Positions 34,915 to 45,521 of a stretch of 64,000 nucleotides of DNA are shown in pieces. The position numbers were made by a program, and so were the translations under genes. The stretch lies in assembly GCA_036346355.1 (NCBI GenBank), contig CM070576.1, forward strand, positions 15,111,558 through 15,175,557, given 5' to 3'. The notes under the pieces are model-generated. The model saw nothing but the letters and a program-made list of their open reading frames with translations. It searched no databases and was not told the origin of the DNA. Position 1 is the first letter of the stretch. Each line of letters starts with the position of its first letter. This DNA is from Rhipidocladum racemiflorum (taxonomy: Eukaryota > Streptophyta > Magnoliopsida > Poales > Poaceae).

Positions 34915-37690
34915 AGATATGGCGTAATCTAGTTCAATTTAGAATATATTATGGCGAAGGGGTTGTAATGTATGGTTCGGAGGGTGCAGATCTAAGTAAC
35001 TTCGGTATGTAGACAGAAGTTTGAGTAGGGTCGAAGAGCGCACATTTTCTTCGATGATGAAGTGGTTGTATTATACTTTTCGGATGGAAGAAGAGAAGTG
35101 GCAGTGAAGGTATTTTGCCTCGTAGTATGCAGAACAATCCATTTTGTTGGGAGCTAGTTGAGTTGAAAGGAACCATATCGTGGAGATCATATGTGAGGGG
35201 GACAGAGCAGCAGGGGATGGAACCGGTGCTTTTAGTGCAAGCCTATGCCCGGATGTAGCCCCTCAAAGAAGAAAGCCTGGACGGTGGTGGCGTAGTCGAG
35301 GCTCAAAATGAGTTAAGTTTTGGTGACACCGGAAATTGGGGGATCTAGCCATGGCGAGTACATCCAGACAATGACGAGGACATTATTTGCCAAAGTGGCG
35401 AACAATCTGAATTTGGGGAGGACGAAGCAAATGTTGGACAAGTAGCGCTGGGACTAGCAGACGAAGGTGAGCAAATTGATGAAATAACAGTTAGGATGGA
35501 GGAGGAAGACCGTGAGTACGGCATAGCAGAAGTGGAAGACGACGATGAGTCCGATGAGGAAGATGGAGGTACGGAGTCACGCTGTGGCTACCGGTGAGTG
35601 GAGCACACATCAATTTGAGAGGTTGGTTGTTAATGAAACCAACGACATACGTTGGCAGTACAGCCCCAACGAGGTTAGCCCTGACAGTATGTACGCAACA
35701 AAGGAGGCTGTGCGGGATCTTTGTGAAAGATTGGGCCTTATCATTAAGAAGGACTTTCAGGGTTAAGAAATCCACGCCGACCTGCTACGACGTGGTGTGT
35801 GAGATCCATGGCTGTCCGTGGAGAGTGCACGCGTACAAGCTGAAGTGGGGCACCCATTGGTTATGCTCGAAGGTTGAGCAGCACAGCTGTATGATTGAGG
35901 AAACAATGATGGCTCACAGGAACCTATCATCTGGGTTTGTCGCGAATATCATGTACTCAGAGATAGTGGAGAACCTGACTTATGAGCCCCGTGCTATTAT
36001 CCGAGCTCTCGAGAACAGATATCAGTACACAATTAGCTATGGGAAGGCTTGGAGGGCGAAACAGAAGGCCTTAGAAACGAGGTTTGGGAAGTTTGAAGAC
36101 TCGTACCACAATCTGCCCGCCTTTGCCGAGTTGCATTCAGGGAAGAAATCCCGGCACTTACTATGATTATCAAGATTGTCCGTCAATCAAGTAGCCAACT
36201 AAAAGGCATCTGAGGAGAGTGTTCTTCGCATTCGGAGCTTGCATTAAGGCGTTCTATCACTGTCGTCCATTGCTGTGCGTGGACGGCACATTCTTGACCG
36301 GGAAATACAAAGGGCAAATTTTGATACAATGGGTGTTGACGGAAACAACCAGATTACGCCTATTGCATTCGCCTTTGTAGAAAGTGAGAACTATGAGAGT
36401 TGGCTATGGTTCTGCGAACTTGAAGATTAGGAGTGGTCAAAACTCGTCGGGATGTGTGCGTCTTTGCCGCAGCAGGCATCTTTGAGTGCCTTAGTCACGA
36501 TCAACCGCTTGCAAACAAGCAGGAGCCATTTCCATGGCCTGGACTTGCGAGCCGATGGTGCATGAGGCATTTGGGCGCAAATTTCTACAAGCAATTCAGG
36601 AACAAGGAACTCATGAACATGTTCAAAAGACTATGTAAGCAGAACCAGGAGAGCAAGTTCCGGACTCTGTGGAAAAATATCGATGAGCTGGCAAGAAAAC
36701 ACAAAGAGGAGACGGCGAACAAGAGTACTGCCAGCGAAGGACACGATGAGGCAGAGCCTCTTCCCCCACTGCCAACAGAAGATGACTCGACTAATCGTCG
36801 TCGAAGGCAAAGGCCAATCAAATGTTTCTCGGACTGGATCAAGCACGAACCGAAGGAAAAGTGGGCACTGTTACATGACACACATGGTGCCAGATACGGT
36901 GTGATGACCAGTAACTTTGCAGAAGTTTACAATTGGGTAATGAGAGGGATGAGGTGTCTCCCATTGGTGGGAATTGTTGAGGGAGTGCTGCGGGGCACAA
37001 CCAAGTACTTCGTCGATAGACATCAAGCGACACTGAGATAGTCTTTGAGAGATGAGAAGCTCCTGTACTCCTCCATGATCGGTAAATATATGGAAGAGAA
37101 GAGTCGAAAGCGGCCAAGCATAGAGCTATTAAAGTTGGTGCACGAACAACTGCGCTTGGTGATCTGTAAGTGATAAGGGCGGCGTGGAACCAACCAACGG
37201 GTTGTCATTCAGGAGTGCGTATTACAGGACATCTGCAAATGCTCGTGTAACAAGCCCCACCTTTTGCACAGGCCGTGTTCTCATGTGATAGCCGCATGTG
37301 CTTTATTTGGAATGCAACCTGGTACCTATCTATCTGAATATTTCAGGAAGGAAAGGGTGATGGCAACTTGGAGCGAGGAGCTGTATGGTTACGGTGTTGT
37401 GGGTTCTTTCACAACAACTCCTAGTGCTAATGAAAGGTTCTGGGTCCCGATTTTAATGCGGTAGATGGAAAGTAGGGCATCGGAAGACAAGACATATCAA
37501 AATGACATGGATGAGTCGGAAGGCGCAAGCGCGTGAAGAAATGTTCATTGTGCAAGCAAAGCGAGGACATACGTTCAAGAATTGCCACGCACAAAAGCGA
37601 AGGAGATGAAGGAGGAGATGGCAATCCGACGGTGGCGGGTGGATCGTCTGTCGCGACGAGTGGTGCACGACGCCAACGCACCACATGAGA
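34915..37690 (+). pseudogene. MURA-type MULE transposase, broken by frameshifts
   Basis: The transposase would bind the TIRs and cut and paste the element. Blocks in order: VQFRIYYGEGVVMYGSEGAD (from 34,941); an acidic linker (35,370-35,575); a MuDR N-terminal domain with VCEIHGCPWRVHAYKLKWG (35,789-35,846); FYHCRPLLCVDGTFLTGKYK with the first catalytic Asp at 36,282; FAFVESENYESWLWF; WCMRHLGANFYKQFRNKEL (36,559-36,615); MTSNFAEVYNWVMRGMRCLP with the likely catalytic Glu at 36,922; a SWIM finger CKCSCN..CSH (37,234-37,284); and a C-terminal knuckle CSLCKQ..HTFKNC (about 37,540-37,580). The segment where family members have D-R-H before A-G-I reads A-A-A (36,470-36,478). Frames shift near 35,760, 36,130, 36,190, 36,330 and 37,550, and a TAG lies at 37,039. 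Confidence 0.88.
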
Positions 37691-37953
37691 AGCAATTTAA
37701 TCGCAATGTAATCGATGTCTTGTGTGTTGTGTGAACCACTGTGTGAACCCCTGTGTATGTAAGCCTCGCTTGCATGTGGTCATGAGTGTTGTGCACTGGA
37801 AAATTATTGTAATTGTTTCTGAATATTTATGATGCTTGAACAATTTTACGTGAGTGTTTGTTTGAACACATTGTTGTGAGAAACCTATAGTATTCGGACG
37901 ATTTTCTTTTCATATGGTTTTGAAATGTAACTCACAATTTGTTATTTACAGGT

Positions 37954-40593
37954 ATGGCTGACCAACCAGGAGATGACGAGTGGCCCTTCGAGTTGCTGGA
38001 TCCGGTGGTCGATGGTAGTCACCGTGCCCACATCGCCACCGCTTTTCCAGAGGAGGGAGGTGAGCCGCACACGTTGGGCTTCCTTCGACCGAGGACACCG
38101 CAGTACGGCTGGGAGATCGATCCTCGTTGGGTCCCCAGGTAACATATTACAATTCAGATTTCTTAATATGTGTGTGGTAGTGTTCTTACTGGTGTTTTAC
38201 TGAAATAAATTACATGTTTTTCCTTTCATAGGCATCGAGCTTCAGGATTGCTCCCTTTCGCCCGGATGGTGCGGGATGTGGGTCGCCGGTTTTCGTTCGA
38301 CAGGTCCCTGATCACCGCTCTGGTGGATCGGTGGAGGCCAGAGACCCACACCTTCCACCTACCCGTCGGGGAGATGGCGATCACTCTGCAGGACGTGTCG
38401 TACCTGCTCGGCCTCCCGATCGCCGGCGACGCTGTGGTGCCACACGACGTCGACCCTGCGTGGCGCCCGTAGCTACTTCAGTGGTTCGCTGGTGTGCTAC
38501 CAGCACCAGACTACCGGACCTTCACCGGGACACACGGTCCTCTGGCTGCGGTGGCCGGCGATTCGTGGTACGCAACTACACTATGAAAAACAAGTACTCT
38601 TCAATTACAACTTACAACAACATGTAATATGTGATCTTCTATCTTGCAGCCTTCGTAGATCGTCGAGGCGGGCGACTACAGGTCGGCCGCCACTTGAGGC
38701 GTATCTGCTGTGGTCGTTTCTGGCCGGGTGCTTGTTCACGAAGCTCCATGGGGATAGCGTGGACAGGCACCTCGCCCGGTCGCGAGGAGATAGCGGACGC
38801 CCCTTCGACGACAGCGTGCGATACTCCTGAGGTCCGCTATCCTCTGCCGGCCGCGTCTCACGGGCTCTGCGACGGTGTATGCCGGACCGTGGCATGAGTT
38901 GACCTTCACTGGATGCCCGCTGCTGGTACAGCTGTGGGCATACGAGAGGTTCCAGATCGGGTGCCCCGCCATCAGCCTGGCGTCAGTTGACCCTACAAGC
39001 GATGGCGACGTCGACGGCCGACCATAGGCACCATCTGGTGCCACCGACGGTAAGATATTTCAATCGAAAGTTTGGTACTATTGCTTCTACATTTTTAATA
39101 CTAACGGTAACGTTATGTTGTCATCGGCAGCCTAAGTGGGCACACCAGACGGTGCGCCAGGCTACCAGCGAGTTCGTCGCGGCGTTACCACCTCTGCACG
39201 GACGACCACGTCTGGCTGGGCGCCCGTACACTCAGCGCAGTACAGCTTCTGTGACCGTGGCGCCTGTCGACCACTGCCGCACGCGAGACGCGGCGTACTG
39301 GCTCACACGGCGGTTCCTGGTGTTCGACGTCCAGGTCGAGGCCTACGCTGTCCATCGAGTGATGAGGCAGTTCGGCCTACGACAGGAGTTCCCGATGCCC
39401 GGCCCGGCCGTCTGCTTCCCACCACGCCGCCCACACGTAAGTTCCCTCAATCGATGTTCCATAATTACTATCGTGTGTTGCCATCTAATATTTGTACATT
39501 CATTTCTCATCCACATCCGGACTAGGAAGGGGTGCATGGGGCCACCACAGCACGTCACGGATGGCGCCATGGATCGAGGAGTGGGCGGAGCCTCGAGGGC
39601 GTCCATGCCGACGATGCGCCATACGATCACGGAGACCTACCAGCGTCGATAGTGGTTCACCTCTCGCACACGTGTGCGCGCCGGTACGCTGGTCGACCGG
39701 ATCCTCCAGGCATGTCCCGGCCCAAGAGATATGTGATCCCTGCGGCATACGACGCGGCTACCACGCTGCGATGCGTTGTATCCGATATACGTTTAACCAT
39801 TTCATATCGGTGCTATCTAATTTGCGATGTTTTTTCCAGATCGACATGCTAGGCCACTTCTACGAGGAGTCGCCGAGGATGCTCGCGATTGAGCAGGCCG
39901 GCGTGGTGACGAGAGAGGGCGTTGCCACCTGCTTCGGTAGGTTCGAGATGACTCTCGCACACGCCCTCGAGTTGGCCGGATCACCCCGCCTCGTGGTGTG
40001 GTCCCGACGACCGCTTCGCGCCAGGGAGGGGACCTGTGGCTGGTGCAGGCTTCGACACCGGAGGTGCTTCTTTTTCACACCACGGTGGAGGTGCCGCAGG
40101 TGTGTGTTGTTTCATGTTTTGCATTCACTTTTCATGCTTTGCACTCACCAAGTCACTGGTCTTAACATTTCTTCCCTTTCGTGCAGGTGCTGGAGGTCCT
40201 GCAGGTGTCAGCGCACCGTGGTTGCCGACTGCTGCTGATGATTACGACGGGCGGGGTGATGATCTTGAGGACTACGAGGACGACACCGTGTCGAGGTACC
40301 TCGTTGATCCACCCCCAGTTCAGCTTGGTATCGCCGCAGCAAAGAGGTGGCGCCACGACCGGCGCCGCACTGGGTAAATCGCGGTGGGTGCCGCCACCTC
40401 CACCGACCCAAGCTGGGTTGTCGCAGTGGGTGTCGCCACCTCCAGCGACCAGCCTCTGGCCGTCAAGTATGGGTGTCGCCACCTCCAGCACCGACCAAAT
40501 TTCTGGGCCATTGGTGCCGCCACCTCCACCGATGCGAGGTTGCACCGACGCAAAGACCAGACACCCCCACCACCACCGCAGACAGCCGACTAG
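37954..40593 (+). pseudogene. Plant mobile domain (PMD, MAIN/MAIL1-like) protein gene carried by the MULE
   Basis: PMD proteins occur in plants both as host factors (MAIN, MAIL1) and inside transposons. The start MADQPGDDEWPFELLDPV is at 37,954, just after a splice acceptor. Exons I can place: 37,954-38,138, 38,232-38,567, 38,650-39,049, 39,131-39,436, 39,526 to about 39,775, 39,840-40,099 and from 40,187, all with GT/AG borders. Domain signatures are ITALVDRWRPETHTFHLPVG, VSYLLGLPIAGDAVV, EAYLLWSFLAGCLFTKLHGD, TFTGCPLLVQLWAYERFQIG and VEAYAVHRVMRQFGL. A Gly-rich, then acidic, then Pro-rich tail follows. A TAG at 38,470 and frameshifts in exons 3 to 5 break it, so it is non-functional unless these are sequencing errors. 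Confidence 0.8.
40380..40550 (+). repeat. Pro-rich coding minisatellite at the PMD gene end
   Basis: The motif 'ggtgtcgccacctccagc' and close forms recur four to five times at irregular 35-60 bp spacing. They encode VPPPP/VSPPP-type stretches in one frame. Confidence 0.6.
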
Positions 40594-40864
40594 CCTGGCA
40601 CGCCACACCTCCAAATGAGACCACAGAGAGGCCCACTAGCCGCCGACGCACCTGGCGTACTCCCGAGGTCGATCCGGAGGAGGACTACACACCTGAGGAG
40701 GCGCCCGAAGAGGGGCCAGCACTAGTTTCTTTTATGTTTCGATGTTTGTAATTTTTGTTTATTTTGGTTGGCGCTTTCGATTAGGGCGGTGATTGTTGGT
40801 ACTATGTTATGTAATACCATCTATTTTGTGTACTTTCTCATATTACGTGGTTCATTACATATTT

Positions 40865-41075
40865 CTGTCCGCTTTTCCAGCTTTTTTCATATCATCTTTT
40901 TCAGCTTTTGTTATATGACCTTTTCACTTTTGTCATATCACCTTTTCCAAATTTTGCCATGTCATCTTTTTCACTTTTGTCATATCACCTTTTCCAAATT
41001 TTTGTCATTTCACCTTTTCAAGCTTTTGTCTTATCACCTTTTCCAAGTTTTGTCATATCATCTTTTTCATCTACG
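40865..41075 (+). repeat. About 27-bp T-rich tandem repeat
   Basis: Roughly eight copies of 'cttttgtcatatcacctttt' with variants such as 'ccaaattttgccatgtc' follow the PMD gene. They may include its 3' end. The 106-codon ORF across them is an artefact of the repeat. Confidence 0.8.
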
Positions 41076-41171
41076 TAAAGCTGCATGACCTAGCCTTCAG
41101 GCTGACTACGGCAGAGATTCCCGGTGTAAAGCTGTCGCCATAGCCAGGCTTATGTCCCTTCACATGCAAAG

Positions 41172-41195
41172 CTGCAGAAGCATCCGATGCTCGCG
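41172..41195. promoter_or_regulatory. Shared palindromic upstream motif, copy 1
   Basis: ATCCGATGCTCGCGGAT, with arms ATCCG and CGGAT around ATGCTCG, lies about 75 bp before a TATA box at 41,253. The same motif recurs near 42,625 and 44,385. Confidence 0.55.
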
Positions 41196-41252
41196 GATTT
41201 GAACTTCTCTTAAGTCTGCCACTCTCTCCTTTGCCTGGCCCCTCACTACCAC

Positions 41253-41470
41253 TATAAAACCCGACCGAGGGACGGATATGTGCATCACATTGCCAAAACT
41301 ACAATAAACATTAGCCGACTTTACACAGACTAGGAGTTCTCGCGGAGTTCCTCCTGACCCGCTGACATATTCAGCCGGGCATGTTCAGCGTCGGAGGAGG
41401 CCTGGGGCCACATGTGGCGTCGCCCCTCGCAGGGGCCGTAGCTAGTTTTTGCTTTAGTTTTATCTTTTAG
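41253..41470 (+). promoter_or_regulatory. TATA box and possible short transcription unit
   Basis: TATAAAA at 41,253-41,259 follows a C/T-rich segment. Downstream, an ATG at 41,381 opens a 29-codon Gly/Ala/Phe-rich frame that ends at 41,470. No family is recognised. It may be a non-coding or decayed unit of the MULE. Confidence 0.3.
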
Positions 41471-41630
41471 TACTATCAGTTCATTCTCGGGGAAATGTTG
41501 ACTTTGTTCAATGGTTTATCTTTTCGTATGTTTTATCTCAATGAATCCGCCTTTCATGGTTTGACGACTTCCTCGTTTGAGCGCGAGAGATTACAGGATG
41601 CGAACATCGGGGACCAGCCACGCTGACAGC

Positions 41631-42410
41631 GGGCCGCCACAAAATCCTTCATCGTTAGGGTTCGCAAGGCGAATATAATACTTAGGGTTGTTGGGCGTTG
41701 AGAATTTATATGCGAAGAGAGTTGTAACTGAGATATTTTTTACAGAATATGGTAGTCCGTATACCAAATAGCAAATCTGGTACCTCCGGCCCAATAAATA
41801 ACTTCCAACATGCATTTCTACGGGCCGCCGAAAATCCTTCATCGTTAGGGTTCGTGCGCGAATGTAATACTTAGGGTTGTTGGGCGTTGAGAGTTTATAT
41901 GCGAAGAGAGTTATAACTGAGATATTTTTATAGAATATGGTAGTCCGTATACCAAATAGCAAATCTGGTATCTCCGGCCCAATAAATAACTTCCAACATG
42001 CATTTCTACGGGCCGCCGAAAATCCTTCATCGTTAGGGTTCGTGCGCGAATGTAATACTTAGGGTTGTTGGGCGTTGAGAGTTTATATGCGAAGAGAGTT
42101 GTAACTGAGATATTTTTACAGAATATGGTATTCTGTATACCAAATAGCAAATCTGGTACCTCCGGCCCAATAAATAACTTTCAACATGCATTTCTACGGG
42201 CACGAAAATCCTTCATCGTTAGGGTTAATGTAGTGAATATAATACTTAGGGTTGTTGGCGTTGAGAATTTATATGCGAAGAGAGCTGTAACTGAGATATT
42301 TTTACAGAATATGGTAGTCCAGACTACCATATTCTGTAAAAATATCTCAGTTACAGCTCTCTTCGCATATAAATTCTCAACGCCCAACAACCCTAAGTTT
42401 TATAGTCGCG
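41631..42410. repeat. 188-191-bp tandem array ending in a foldback
   Basis: Units begin at the GGGCCGCC-type word at 41,631, 41,822, 42,010 and 42,198 (spacings 191, 188, 188). Each contains 'aatacttagggttgttgg', 'tatatgcgaagagagttgtaac' and 'cagaatatggtagtcc'. The last unit is followed without a gap by an inverted copy (42,320-42,395), giving a hairpin with about 75-bp arms whose tip is 'ggtagtccagactacc'. Confidence 0.9.
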
Positions 42411-42611
42411 CACAAACCATGTAGTCCTTTTCTTTCCTGTTGAGCCATGAAAGCTAGCCTAGATTGCATCTGCAAAGCTGTGTACTCCACTGCCATGACC
42501 CATCGATGTCATCTGCAAAGATGTGTACTCCACATTCAGGACCCGTCGGTGTCATCTGTAAAAAAGGCTGTAAAAATTTGCATGCATCTGTCGATATCAA
42601 GCACGACACAC

Positions 42612-42634
42612 GATTGCAAGGAATCCGATGCTCC
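42612..42634. promoter_or_regulatory. Shared palindromic upstream motif, copy 2
   Basis: AATCCGATGCTCCTGGATTC is a variant of the motif near 41,180 and 44,385. It is preceded, as in copy 3, by 'gtcgatatcaagcac' and 'gcaaagctg'-like words. Confidence 0.5.
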
Positions 42635-42914
42635 TGGATTCTTTCTTTCTGTCGGGGACCGCGGAAATTCGAATTTCAAAATGAAAAAAATACCGCGACG
42701 GGAAGCCGCGGTTTTGCAATGTTACTGTTTAGCCAGGCCCCCACCTCGCGCGCTAATGCTCCGCCAACTGGTGGCCACTCCCAAGCCACTGCCAGCTGCA
42801 GCCAGACCCCCCTGAAGCCGCAGCAAGCCGCCACGTCTTGATTTTTCTGTCTTGGCCCCTCGCCCCGCACGGTGATGTGCCGCCAGCTGTCTCGTTTCTC
42901 CCTCGCTCCCTGCC

Positions 42915-42920
42915 TATAAA
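42915..42920 (+). promoter_or_regulatory. TATA box of the CxxC-protein gene
   Basis: TATAAA lies in 'tgcctataaattgcaa', with a C-rich upstream region and about 300 bp to the first good ATG. A leader intron between about 43,077 and 43,187 is plausible. Confidence 0.5.
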
Positions 42921-43225
42921 TTGCAAGGCCGCCTGCACTTCTATCAGGCAAAAGCGATACATTGCTCCGAGTTCATAAAGTTTGGATTAAGTTGAGAAAA
43001 CCCAGAGCGCAAAGAGGAGAACTGGTAGTTTAGCTTTCCTTTCTTCCAATATTTTATTTCGGCGTCTTGTTCCACAGGTATTATTTACAAAAATTATTTT
43101 GTACGGTGAGTCACATTGTTGTGTTCTTGGTTCAGTACACATTATTTTGTACTTTTTATGCTTCTTATTGATGTTTTTGCTTCGTGTAGATACCGACTTA
43201 AGTGTTCGTCGGTTCTGTCAAAGCC

Positions 43226-43805
43226 ATGTCGAAGGCGTTGAGCTCAGTGGTTGCCAATGCAGGGCGGGTAATTTGCCCTAACTGCCATGTGGATGCTCAA
43301 ACACTACTCCAAAGACCTTTGCGCCAAATAATGGATGAGCGTTCTATAGATGCCCAAATTTCTTTGTACGTCTAAATATATTTCGATATCTTCATATTTC
43401 GATGATTATTCTCTTGCTCCAGTTTTAAATAGCCATGCTCACACTGTTGTGTAGTCTACCGGATGCCAATATCAGCAGTGGGCAGACGGTATAAATACAC
43501 CGACATCTTTAAACAGGACGCTTCCAATGGTAGAGCAGAGGACGGATCTCGCGCAGGAACTTAACAGGCTAACGGTACGCGAATTACCGCAAAGAGAGGG
43601 AGTTCGGCCTGAACAAAAAGAAAACCGTGAAGCGTATGATCGCTTCCTTAAGCACGCCGTACAAGATAACCACGAAGCTGTAAGCCCTGATTTGGTTGTT
43701 CCTCTTGACGGCCCTAGCGTTGAAGACTACAAACGTGACCGTTGGGAGTTTTTCGAAGAAGAGGGTGTTGAATTCTATGATAGTGATGATTCTGGAAAGT
43801 TCTAA
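43226..43805 (+). CDS. Small unknown protein of the MULE, CxxC N-terminus and acidic C-terminus
   Basis: I do not recognise the family. Exon 1 (ATG 43,226) starts MSKALSSVVANAGRVICPNC and contains one C-P-N-C pair, which might bind metal with partners elsewhere. Exon 2, open from 43,455 to the stop at 43,803-43,805, contains LNRTLPMVEQRTDLAQELNR, a charged helical middle, and an acidic end (FFEEEGVEFYDSDDSGKF). The acceptor 'gttgtgtag' at 43,454 is good. A donor at 43,370 keeps the frame, whereas the better-looking one at 43,366 does not. Unlike the transposase, this gene has no internal stop under that model. It lies between the TATA box at 42,915 and the GRF gene. Confidence 0.5.
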
Positions 43806-44373
43806 AGCCGCTCAACCTTGCATCCATTTGTATGTTAGTTCTTGTTCACAAGAAATGCTGTTGTAGTTGTTCTCCCTATTGTACTTTGTAATATAAATGT
43901 CATGCTTCTTGGTGACTCAGATTTGTCATCAGATTTGTTGCACACCAAACAATACAAGGAAGAACGAATTTTCAATTTTTAAAAACTGCAGTGATTATTA
44001 TAAACAAACAATGACAACAAAAACAAACAACAAACCGTAGCAAACGCAAGCTTACCACTGCAGTGATTATTATAAACAAACAATGATATTAGCACTTAGT
44101 CCATACACCATGAGTTTTCTCATCCCATTCAGTTGCATTTTATAATCCAAGCAAAGGCTGCCTGATACGTCCTGTGAAAGCATTGCTGGCAAAGCCTGTA
44201 GGACATATCATGTCATAATCATGTCGATCGGTTCTGTCCGAAAATGTCATGTCAAATGCATGTGTGCCGGATATTGCACGAGTCGTCCGCCAAAGCATAG
44301 CCGGCAAAGCTTTACTGCACCTCCTCCAAGATACAAAGCTGCGTGCATATGTCGGTATCAAGCACAGTAGCTG

Positions 44374-44400
44374 CAAAGGAATCCGATGCTCGCGGATTCC
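44374..44400. promoter_or_regulatory. Shared palindromic upstream motif, copy 3
   Basis: The motif ATCCGATGCTCGCGGAT is complete here, with extended arms (GGAATCCG/CGGATTCC). It lies about 45 bp before the TATA-like box at 44,433, and is preceded by 'gtcggtatcaagcac' as at copy 2. Confidence 0.6.
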
Positions 44401-44432
44401 TTTGAAGCTTCAAGTCCTGTCGCTCTATCCGC

Positions 44433-44439
44433 TATTTAA
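44433..44439 (+). promoter_or_regulatory. TATA-like box of the GRF-type gene
   Basis: TATTTAA lies in 'ccgctatttaaccccc', about 100 bp before the start codon at 44,535. Confidence 0.45.
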
Positions 44440-44534
44440 CCCCCTTCACGCCTTCGCGGCGTTGCATCGACCAAACCATCTGCGCCAATACAACAAAGAG
44501 AACCATCACCGCCAACCCAAACGAAGCGGCACCA

Positions 44535-45130
44535 ATGGAGTTCCCCTGCGCCCCAAGGCACAACGTTGTCGAAATATTCCCCGAAGGCACGGAGGTCCCC
44601 ATGTGCCTATCACGGGGATCCTTGCCGCTCCGGCGATCTGTAGACAACTCATACACTTACGGTATGAGGTCTGGAGCTGCCGCAACCACGACTCCGAGCC
44701 AACGCTGGGATGCGGATGCGGCGAGAAGCCCGTATGTTCATACTCACATTTGGTGCTGCTCCCAATTCATACATGTTGTAACACCGTGTGATGTGACTAA
44801 TTGCAGCCTCCATCGTGCGAGTTCATCCGATTCTCTGACGCGGAACAAACTCCCGAGTTGGAGAGGAGGCGGAATCGGGAGTACTCGCATCGAGAGGGCT
44901 ATCGTGGAGCAGCGATGGTGTGAAGCAGGATGAGGAGGAGAAGCGCCAACAAGATTTGGAACATATGCATGCATAGAGGAGGCCGAACGGGCAGCGCCAT
45001 GCAATGGAGAGGAGGCCGAAAGTAGAGAAAGCGTGAGAGGGCAGCTAGGGCGAGCGGCGGAGGCTGAAAAGTTGCGTGAAGGGAAAATATCCTCGTTGCA
45101 CTCGATGAAGTGTCAGAGAAGGGCCCTTAT
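44535..45130 (+). pseudogene. GRF-type zinc-finger protein with coiled-coil tail, carried by the MULE
   Basis: The start MEFPCAPRHNVVEIFPEGTE at 44,535 has a good context (caccaATGG). After one frameshift near 44,665 the frame reads WSCRNHDSEPTLGCGCGEKP, then a donor 'ccc|gtatgt' at 44,732, a 75-bp intron, an acceptor at 44,806, and PPSCEFIRFSDAEQTPELER. The pattern of spaced cysteines with FW-S-C and C-x-F-I-x-F resembles GRF zinc fingers, which bind nucleic acid and are common in grass transposon-linked proteins. The rest is rich in E, R, K and A (EEEKRQQDLEHMHA; AEAEKLREGK), which predicts a coiled coil, with further frameshifts. Family assignment is by pattern only. Confidence 0.55.
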
Positions 45131-45521
45131 TGCTGTTTCCTCTCCATAAGGCATGTTACGTTTAGTCCCGTATACTCGGTAGAGTGTGCCGTACATGCCA
45201 TTGTTGTTTAGCATTTCTAAGCCGTATGCAATTCAGTACATTCTTATTGCTCCCCATCTATCGGTACAGTGTACCGTACATATATTTCACATCTTTGAAG
45301 ATAACTACACGAAGTCTTCAAAAAATAATTACGAGTTGAGCAGGAGTGGAGATGGGCCACCTCAAAACCAGAATACTGTCTTTTCTCATGCTCGCATCGA
45401 AATGGCTCTCAACTGACAGTCTCAACCAGAATACATGCCCAGAATACTGTGTAACTTTTATTAGTTTAACTCAGTTTTATTACTTTATATTATATATACT
45501 GTTATGAGTTTGCCCTCCTAT

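Noticed and set aside
40768..41088. 106-codon Phe/His/Leu-rich ORF
   Set aside because: It translates the 27-bp T-rich tandem repeat.
41591..42424. Repetitive ORFs with TTLFAYKLSTPNNPKYY-type peptides
   Set aside because: The peptide repeats mirror the 190-bp DNA array and appear on both strands through its inverted end, so coding is unlikely.
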